Shown piece after piece: positions 1 through 6,196 of a stretch of 10,465 nucleotides of DNA (the stretch's first letter is position 1; each line of letters starts with the position of its first letter). The position numbers and the translations under genes were made by a program. The notes beneath the pieces are model-generated. The model had not been told where the DNA came from and did not search any database. It saw only the letters and a list, made by a program, of their open reading frames with translations. Location of the stretch: contig MVGU01002120.1 in NCBI GenBank assembly GCA_002005505.1, forward strand, positions 1 to 10,465. The letters run 5' to 3'. Origin of the DNA: Botryococcus braunii. Taxonomy: Eukaryota; Chlorophyta; Trebouxiophyceae.

Positions 1-161
1 CCAGATTCAGGACCCCATTCGTCTGCGGCAGTAAAGAAGGCGTCGGGCGGTAAGTGCCCGCCTCCCCCACAGCGCGACAGCATTCTCCAGTGAGGCATGC
101 CACAGAAATTCCGCCATCCGCTCGCTCCGCAGCAGCTCGGGTTGCCGGGAATGGAAGACGT
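1..161 (-). CDS. Beta-mannosidase exon at the start of the TIM barrel, truncated by the window edge and frame-broken
   Basis: After the acceptor attcctcag (162-170) the exon reads VFHSRQPELLRSERMAEFLW, then HASLENAVALWG. The family has the same order: a 'D-F-SRVT-E-L---L--A---NMN-LRVWGGG' helix and strand. At the G run 64-68 the frame must change. The next frame gives GGGGHLPPDAFFTAADEWG, which matches 'WGGG-Y-PD-FY---DELG'. One G too many explains the shift. The last codons before the window edge (PESG) no longer match the family, so another change may follow. The exon continues to the left of the window. Confidence 0.7.
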
Positions 162-1517
162 CTGAGGAATTAGTTTGCTCTGTCACTACCGGCGCTCTAA
201 ACATCGTTTTTACCGGCATTTTTGTTCAGTGTGTTAATTTCCACATGACACGCTGAGGGGGGGGGGGGGAGGGGGGAAGTAATGAAGGATCTAGCAGCAG
301 ATGTGTAGAAAAGCAAGTGCACCAAGGTATCACGGCTTGCCCTCTCTACTTTTATGGGACGTCAGCCCCGTGTGGGCCAACAATGCTCTGCATGGCTCCA
401 CGACAACACCCTCTGTAGTTGGCATGTGCCCCCTCTGGCACTTGAGACAGCAACGGGGTATTGACGCCTCCAAAATGGCCGCTGGTACGATGTATCTCAA
501 ATTCACCCGAACGATCTCTCTCTCCCCCCACCCCCCCCTCTCTCTCTTCTCGCTCCCCTTCCTCTCTCTCTCTCCTCTCTTCCTCTCTCTCTCCTCTCTC
601 CTCTCTCTCTCTCTCTCTCCTCTTAAAAACACACCACACACCCCACATACACACACACCACACACACCCCACCACCCCCCCCACCACCCCACCATCCCCG
701 CGCGTCATGCGTGGGCTCGCGACGCGCTCTTCAGAGGTCGACCTTGCAAAGACCGGATCCCGTTCCGGAGAAGAGCTCCTCACTGGGTCTTGCTGGGCAG
801 GGTCCTTAGTCGTGGTGCGGAATCCCAGCGGCGGTTCAGAGAGCTGTGGGCCACCCCTCGCAGGAGAATTCACAGTGAATCGTACAGCGGCTGCCTCCTA
901 CCGGGGGACCACGCTTGCTCCCTGATTGTCACTGCGGCAGGCCGACGTTGCCTTATGATCTTTTAAATGATCACTCCCCCATGATGACAGATGGGCTGAC
1001 AGCACTCGAGGAAATACATTCACTCCCCACGGGTCTGGACAAATCTCACTGTCTGACCAGGGTTCTCGTAGCCTTGTTCAACTGTTAGAGCCTTTGCTTT
1101 CACATCCTTCCGCTTGGTCCGCCTGTTGCCAGTGTGAGGACAAACTTGTGAGGAGATGTGAGGACTCCAGAAGCAGAACAAGAAACATCCAGACACATTT
1201 ACATCTGTACACAGAAAGGGCAGAAACATTGATCCGAATCCAGTAACATTGATCTGTGTATAAGCAGTGCGCTCATGATTCTACAGGTCACAGATCACAC
1301 ACATGAGGAACTGAGGGCCATAAGAGGCATGCCCTAGAAGCACCCAAATGTACACAGAATCCGTGCATGAACATGGCACTCCCCAGAGCAACCCACAACG
1401 CTGTTTCTGTGACCCACATGTACTTCAATAGGTGTGAAAAGCATCTGGAAAAAGAAGGAATATAGAAAGGGAACAATGGGAGACAACGCCATGCGATCCT
1501 TGCCACCCCCCTTCCCA

Positions 1518-1558
<41 letters not shown>

Positions 1559-1566
1559 ACACACAC

Positions 1567-1608
<42 letters not shown>

Positions 1609-1656
1609 ACACACCCCACACCCACACACCATCCGCGCACGCGCGCGCGCGTGTGT

Positions 1657-1711
<55 letters not shown>

Positions 1712-2337
1712 ACACAAAATACAGCTTTTGCAACTGAGCCCATGCGATAAGGACGCGAGGAGGAAGGACAACAGGTAGTGACACAGATCGTGCAAATGGA
1801 CTTGCATGCATTTGATGGCGCAAAGTAAGGAGGCCGGACAAGTGTACATTTCACGAGACGCAGCAGGTCATACCTCAACAGTCACGAAGTTGGCTCCAGC
1901 GCGGGTCGTTACTACCTCTGATTTCCCAGACCAGCTTTTGTCATGCTCGCTTTCCACAGACACGACACCCTTTGCCCCAACTGTAGGCGAGTGCAGAACC
2001 GCGTCGACCCACAAGCTGACGGTGCCATCCTCGTGGTGCTTCTGGCGAGCGCTGGCCTCTGATTGGCGCACAGTGGCTGTCAGCTATAGGCTTGGCCATG
2101 CCCAACGTTGCAAGCAAGATCTCTCACAGATTATCAGAACCATCTTGCACGAAAGGTACAACCCTGCTTCTTTGTAGAGGAGCTGTGCTGTGGCAGTTCA
2201 TGGGGAATCCTGTTTGAAGTGCATTTCTCAAAGAATCCCATCTGGGGTCCAAACCGCATCCCCATCCACCCAGCTTTCAGAGCAAAGCCAAGACAGCCCA
2301 AGATCTGCCAAATCTGAAACTACCCAATTACTCGAGG

Positions 2338-2372
<35 letters not shown>

Positions 2373-5300
2373 CTTGAAATCCTGGATGGGTGCTTGACTT
2401 GATACAAAGCATAAGGGAGCCCTTGCACACAAGGTAGCCTCCTACTTGTGGCAGGGAATCCTAAACTTGAACCAGATAGGCTAAGCATCTCCCAAATTTG
2501 CTATGGCTCACCCGGCTAGTGTATGGGGGATGCTGGCTTAAAAGGGGCAGCTTCTTTTGCTATGCTGTGCCAGCCCTTCTATGAAACTGGACACTTTTCT
2601 TTTTTCTGAATATGAACACCTCTACGCACCCGTAAACCCCCTGAACAGCAAGGCGGTGTGCGCCTCCTCGCGGGGCTGGGAGGCAGCCCTCGTAGTTCCC
2701 CCTATCTGAGCGCAATGAGACGAGTAAAGGGACCGTGCCTGTCAAGTAGGGGGCTGAGAAGCCCACCAGCTTCACTCCTCCATGGATGCCGCTGGCACAG
2801 AAGGCAGGGCCCCAGTCCCAGCCAAAATCACATGCAGCTTTCCTGAGGAAGTTGAAGTCCGGCAGGGCTCCCGGTTGCTGCATCAACATGCTGTGTTAAT
2901 AAACAGCACAAGATGGTGCCCAGCAGGGGGAGGGAGAAGGGGCTGCGGGAGCACGACAGACAGCTGTCGTGCCCAACAGGCGGGGCTAACGATGACCGCC
3001 CATAGGGAGTTCATCGTTAAGGGGTCACAGGGGTTCAAGGGATCCGTCCAAATGACCCTGAGCTAAGCATGCCTCAGTTGAAAATCCCTTGGTGTGATTT
3101 GATTGCAGTCGGAAGGTCACAGCTGCTTCTGCATGTGACTTGCCCTCTTATTCCTCTGTTCCCTACCCCTATATTCTCTTCCTCTTCCCCTCTTCCTGCT
3201 CATTATCACTAGTAACACATGTACAATATGTGGTATTGCTGAACTCTGCTTGCAGATCAACTTTATCCAATTCGGGGGAAGAGGAATGATAAGATGAAGA
3301 AGGAAGAGATAAGGGAAACTAACAACGATCCTTTCTTCCTTGAAAGTCTCCAGGACGAAAACCCTGAAGTGAACATTCCTGGAGGCCCTGGTATCGCTGG
3401 GAGAAAAAGTAACATCGTCATACTATCTACTAAATTGCACTTTGAGCAGTTCACTGTGCTGAACATGCAGCTGTCTGTTTCAGAATGTCATGCTAAGAAG
3501 CTTGTTAGAAAGCTCAGCTGATATAGATTGAGGAAGAGGAAACACAGTAGCATGAAAGGCGTTTCTGGCCGTACCGCTACGTAGGGCACTTTGTAAGGAT
3601 ATGCCTTTGCCCGTCGCACAGCCTCCTCAGCAGAAGATTTGAACACAAATGTGAGTGTATTCTTCCCTTCCAATAGCCTTCCGGTGACATCTAGGCGGTA
3701 CTGCCTGGTACATCCAACCCATAAGTTGCTCAACAACAGTTGGATGATGGTTCTACATGACTTTCCATGAACTTGCTAAGGTTTCGTTGCCTTTTATTTG
3801 CTAACTTAAGCATTGCACATTTGGTTGGTCTACTCTTTGATTGCTTGCCTTAGACCACGAAGTCTCTTCCTGTGTGCTTGCTTGCAGGGTAATCTCGACA
3901 TAAAAATTTAGGCTCTTGAATGTTGGAATTTCGAAATCCAAAAACCAACATATCTTTGAAACAAATTTTTGCAGTAGTCCTGGAAAGCAGAAAAGAAGGG
4001 TTCAACGTGTGCCTAACTTACTTCCCCTTTTTCCAACCTTTGTTCCACTTGTTCTCCTATGTTTTCACCTTGACAGGGTCTGGAGGCCTTTTCCAACAGG
4101 ACAGAAACATGCGCTCTCCCCCTTAATTCGCCTTTGCTGGCCTAACACCGAGTGGCGTTACAACTTGCTGCCAAAGGTGTGTTCGAAGTCCCCTAACTCA
4201 AATATCATGGAGTGAAACAGTTGGGCCTCCTGAAACTGTAATTGAACTCTGTATGCACAAAGAAAGTCATATCTTAATACAGCTCTTGCAACTCCATGTT
4301 AAACAAATACATTATGTGTTTCCCTTTTTTTGGTGCCAGCTCTGGGGACTTTCGCAATACCGCGAGTCCTTCGTGTATCTAACTACTGCAACTTTGAACT
4401 TCAATTTTTTTGGTACATCAAAAACCCCAACACCGTGACTCTGGGTACCATCTCGCCCTGAGAGATGCCAACAATATCTGCTAAACTATGATATATGCCA
4501 CCCCCTTTGAGAAGCAGAAGAAAGGTGCAGACGGGGTTGTGGAGGTCTTCATTGCTGTCTGCGTCTTGAAGAAACTGCACCCTAATCATATTATTACATG
4601 TTTCCAGTCATATCAACAAGATGTTTTTGTTAGCTAAGAAGCTTATACGCTCCATTCAGTTCCGGAGAATACCTGAAAGAGTTAGACAGGCTCGTGATGG
4701 TCTCTCCATTGAGATCCACATCTGCCACAGTGTCGATGCCATCCAGGACTAAGTCCACGCGGGCATGTGAAAGCAACTCTGGGTCACCTCGAAGTCTCGT
4801 GCGAAGGTCCATGTTTGATATGCAGCCCACCGCTGCTCCAATTCATTGAATCTGATAGAGCAAATACCAGCCAAACATGGTTATCGCACTTTCAAGCTTA
4901 ATTTATAAGACTCTAATGTACGGGACAAGCCAGAGTGAACAGAAGTGCTGAGCCTTATTGCAAGAACGGCTCCTTATCCATGAGGAGCATGTTTGTGTGC
5001 ATATAGCATAATTAAATTGGGTTTCCCCGGCATTCGCTCATTATACCCATAACAACTACAGTAGATGAAGAACCTCCCTGATATTTGCTATATGGCCAAT
5101 ACTTCAAAGCCCTCCTTCCATTATGAAGAAAGGTGACAAGGCATATGCATTTCTTAGAATGTCTGGTGTATTCAAAAATGGCTGGTATGGTGAGCTACTC
5201 ATGTGTCAACAAGTGGGCTGGCTTACGACAGCCATTTAGAAGTGAAGGGGCTGGCTTCAGTCCATTATGTACAAATTTGTTGTCTGGTATGAGTCTGAAT

Positions 5301-6149
5301 CAAATTTTTAAACATCCGGAATGATTCACCCCCACTAGAGCCCAACTCAGGGAAGATTCCCGACACGCTCCGACATAAACCAACTGCGATTCTTGTTGAA
5401 GAGATAAAACAGTGTTTGAAGTGAAATAGATCCTTTACGTTAAGAAATTTAGTCGGGCAAGTGCTGCTGCTGTAAGCACTGTCCCGCGGGGTGGACCGAG
5501 GTGCCGGACCATAAGAAGCACGACCGCAGTTTTACAGAACTTATCATCATCCATGAATGTCCCAAAAAGAGATTACGAACAAACAAATATTGAACTCGAC
5601 GAAACGCGAGTGGCATTCCATTAGATCAGTCTGCAGGCAGCCGTATCCTTGATCGTCAAAAGCATGGCCAATAGCAGGCAGATTGACTAGCAAGTAAAAT
5701 TTCAAATTAAACTAGATGCATGCATGTGATGTGCTTCATAATATCTACCACCGTGCTATTAATCGCCTGGGACACTACGTGGTGTGAAGCACTGCGCTTT
5801 GGATCAACTTCAAGCACTTCGCTCACCCTTTAAGAGGATCCTCCTCCTTCCCCGCTTCTACTAAAGCTTGTAGAGCGTATCCAGGCACGTTCCCTTCAAC
5901 TGTGTGATTGCCATCTCCGCTAGTTATTGACCACCCACCGCCATCCAGGCTTAGAACGGTGGCCATATTGATCCTTTCGTCTGCACTGACGACCGTAAAG
6001 ATAAAGACCCCAATGTAAATCACAATGTGAACGAAATCTCTCCTATGAATGCCCTGAGCATATCGTATTAACGAGGGCCTGTTGGGAAGTTTCCTCACGT
6101 CGGAAACTACGCGGCAGTACGTCATCCTGGTTGCAAACCATTCTGGCAT
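1..6149 (-). CDS. GH2 beta-mannosidase, 5' half of a split gene, frame-broken in this copy
   Basis: The exons listed separately below spell out the N-terminal two thirds of a GH2 beta-mannosidase, which removes terminal beta-1,4-linked mannose from oligosaccharides and normally acts in the lysosome, vacuole or outside the cell. In order they give the N-terminal jelly-roll strands (VPGYALQALVEAG, RWAAYQTWTFARDF), the DGIDTVADVDLNGE strand, the invariant DFGWDWGPAF block, the immunoglobulin-like second domain (DGTVSLWVDAV), QPLY and GFRT, and the start of the TIM barrel. The catalytic acid/base and nucleophile would lie beyond the left edge. The plant endo-beta-mannosidase branch looks different from this. 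Splice phases agree for exons 1-2, 2-3, 3-4 and 4-5, but exon 2 is one base short and the 1-161 exon needs a frame change. The segment normally carrying GANWIP was not found. The call to the family is firm; whether the gene is functional is open. Confidence 0.9.
257..276 (+). repeat. G homopolymer (13 + 6)
   Basis: Thirteen G, one A and six G in a row. Such runs are prone to length errors in sequencing and can form G-quadruplex structures. Confidence 0.9.
513..694 (+). repeat. Impure CT tract followed by CA/CCA-rich tract
   Basis: From 513 to about 622 the strand is nearly all C and T (CT repeats with C-runs). From about 626 to 694 it is CA- and CCA-rich. Long reading frames over it (SLSLSL, HTPHTP and their reverses) are products of the repeat, not genes. 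Confidence 0.92.
784..931 (-). CDS. Probable beta-mannosidase exon with QPLY and GFRT motifs, degraded
   Basis: One frame reads AVTIREQAWSPGRRQPLYDS up to a stop at 870-872. The next frame then continues VNSPARGGPQLSEPPLGFRT. In GH2 mannosidases the second domain ends with 'LWWP-G-G-QPLY', followed about 20 residues later by 'GFRT', and the spacing here is right. The WWP part is poorly preserved (AWSPG) and a one-base shift near 873-876 is needed to join the two halves. Suggested borders are acceptor ctgccgcag (ending at 932) and donor CCCA|gtgagg (from 783). The phase does not fit exon 5 without another adjustment. I infer this from two short motifs, so the call is tentative. Confidence 0.4.
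932..1873 (-). other. Putative intron 5 of the beta-mannosidase gene
   Basis: It starts with gtatga at 1873 and would end at ctgccgcag. It contains the large CA/CG/TG microsatellite (1518-1709). A 1029-1180 stretch reads in one frame RRTKRKDVKAKALTVEQGY and onward; I could not place this in the protein and leave it as non-coding. Confidence 0.5.
1518..1709 (+). repeat. Compound (CA)n-(CG)n-(TG)n microsatellite, self-complementary
   Basis: About 110 bases of CA repeats with CCA interruptions (1518-1629) lead into alternating CG (gcgcacgcgcgcgcgcg at 1634-1650), then TG repeats from 1651 to 1709. The CA and TG arms are complementary, so the whole is a large imperfect inverted repeat with a CG centre. 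Confidence 0.95.
1874..2056 (-). CDS. Beta-mannosidase exon 5 (second beta-sandwich domain)
   Basis: The exon reads ASARQKHHEDGTVSLWVDA, then VLHSPTVGAKGVVSVES and later VVTTRAGANFVTVE, ending in a good donor GAG|gtatga at 1873. This matches the stretch after 'YLT' in GH2 mannosidases, where a short 'RQ-H--DG-V-L-V' strand opens the second immunoglobulin-like domain. The 5' border is uncertain: acceptors ending at 2057 (ccaatcagag) or at 2042 (gctcgccag) both give phase 0. Nothing is broken in this exon. The codons are more GC-rich than the flanking intron. Confidence 0.85.
2057..2733 (-). other. Putative intron 4 of the beta-mannosidase gene
   Basis: Bounded by the exon 4 donor and exon 5 acceptor. 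It includes the 31-base T run. I see no further gene; short frames over it on both strands lack family motifs. Confidence 0.6.
2340..2370 (+). repeat. T homopolymer, 31 bases
   Basis: An uninterrupted run of 31 T. On the minus strand it is a poly-A, which could be the tail of a retroposed element lying to its right. I found no flanking direct repeats or element body to support that. Confidence 0.93.
2734..2877 (-). CDS. Beta-mannosidase exon 4 (DFGWDWGPAF block)
   Basis: This exon carries the most diagnostic block of the family: FNFLRKAACDFGWDWGPAF, followed by CASGIHGGVKLVGFSAPYLTG. The Arg-Lys and the paired tryptophans are near-invariant in GH2 mannosidases and lie by the active-site entrance. 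Acceptor gatgcag ends at 2878, giving phase 0 from exon 3. An alternative acceptor (aacacag ending at 2891) would not keep frame with the exon 3 donors I see. The donor is gtccct at 2732-2733 (after YLTGT) or gtctca at 2720-2721 (after YLTGTVPLL). Both are weak, so the 3' edge may be off by 12 bases. Confidence 0.9.
2878..3574 (-). other. Putative intron 3 of the beta-mannosidase gene
   Basis: Starts gtacgg at 3574 (or gtagcg at 3580) and ends in gatgcag. The plus strand has a 75-codon frame at 3294-3521 with no recognisable motif. Nothing else seen. Confidence 0.6.
3575..3704 (-). CDS. Beta-mannosidase exon 3
   Basis: The exon follows the acceptor tgtaccag at 3705-3712 and continues exon 2 in phase 2: R|QYRLDVTGRLLEGKNTL, then FVFKSSAEEAVRRAKAYPYKVPY. 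This matches the GH2 segment in which the aromatic-Arg strand is followed by 'DVT-LL--G-N-L---F-S---A' and a Tyr-Pro motif. The 3' end is either 3575 (VPYVA|gtacgg) or 3581 (VPY|gtagcg). Both leave phase 0; the longer version keeps the family spacing better. The acceptor has a weak pyrimidine tract. Confidence 0.87.
3705..4672 (-). other. Putative intron 2 of the beta-mannosidase gene
   Basis: Starts gtattc and ends tgtaccag, 968 bases. It is AT-richer than the exons and has no supportable gene. Frames of 60-99 codons on either strand show no motifs. Confidence 0.65.
4673..4851 (-). CDS. Beta-mannosidase exon 2, with a one-base frame break
   Basis: The acceptor ctctatcag precedes 4851 and the donor TTTCAG|gtattc follows 4673. 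Joined to exon 1 in phase 2, it reads GFNELEQRWAAYQTWTF and then ARDFEV, the family's N-terminal strand. From about 4782 onward the family match is in another frame: PELLSHARVDLVLDGIDT, then VADVDLNGETITSLSNSFR. The exon is 179 bases where 180 would keep frame, so one base is missing near the CCC at 4781-4783. The downstream frame fits exon 3 exactly. Either a real frameshift or a homopolymer sequencing error explains this. Confidence 0.88.
4852..5826 (-). other. Putative intron 1 of the beta-mannosidase gene
   Basis: Starts gtgagc and ends ctctatcag, 975 bases. I see no gene or repeat of note in it. A 63-codon plus-strand frame (5133-5324) looks random. Confidence 0.7.
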
Positions 6150-6196
6150 CTTGATCCAATCAGCAAAAAACCACGAAATGCACTCCAAAGCCCAAA
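5827..6196 (-). CDS. Beta-mannosidase exon 1 with hydrophobic leader (may also be the last exon of the upstream unknown gene)
   Basis: This is an open stretch of 122 codons after a strong acceptor (tttgttgcag at 6197-6206). It ends in AAAGG|gtgagc at 5826/5827, phase 2. The last 46 codons from the methionine at 5964-5966 match the GH2 mannosidase N-terminus: LDGGGW, VPGYALQALVEAG, EEDPLKG. Just before lies RRDF followed by the hydrophobic run HIVIYIGVFIFTVVSADE, which looks like a signal peptide or signal anchor with a possible cleavage after VVSA. Candidate starts are the methionines at 6147-6149, 6123-6125 and 5964-5966; an acceptor-like tcagtgcag also precedes the last one. The stretch from 6196 reads WALECISWFFADWIKMPEW and is phase-compatible with the donor at 6611, so it may instead continue the unknown gene. 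The mannosidase part is near certain; the start is not. Confidence 0.8.

Larger units (their letters stand above)
162..783 (-). other. Intron or eroded exon region between the GFRT and WGGG segments
   Basis: The family needs about 30 residues here containing 'F-VNG--VF-KGANWIP'. I could not find them in any frame. The region holds the CT and CA tracts (513-694) and the G run (257-276). On the minus strand that G run is a long C tract ending in ctcag at about 252-256, which resembles an acceptor, but the bases after it do not read as the missing segment. Confidence 0.5.

Noticed and set aside
49..82. Plus-strand GTAAGT...CCCACAG that looks like a tiny intron
   Set aside because: It overlaps the minus-strand WGGG exon and no plus-strand coding frame surrounds it.
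330..966. Long overlapping frames on both strands over the CT/CA tract
   Set aside because: Low-complexity translations of simple repeats; only the 784-931 part shows family motifs.
1020..1229. Minus-strand frame with RTKRKDVKAKALTVEQGY and PGQTVRFVQ, faintly like the post-GFRT part of beta-mannosidase
   Set aside because: It lies before the QPLY/GFRT segment in gene order, where the protein does not need it, and requires its own frameshift.
1288..1878. Frames of 114-196 codons over the CA/TG tract
   Set aside because: THTHTH and VCVCVC are translations of the dinucleotide repeat.
2340..2370. T run as the poly-A tail of a retroposed element on the minus strand
   Set aside because: No target-site duplication, element body or promoter boxes could be seen.
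3294..3521. 75-codon plus-strand frame in intron 3
   Set aside because: No motif, no splice context, inside a well-supported minus-strand intron.
4401..4589. Minus-strand 62-codon frame between exons 2 and 3
   Set aside because: Exons 2 and 3 join perfectly without it and it has no family motif.
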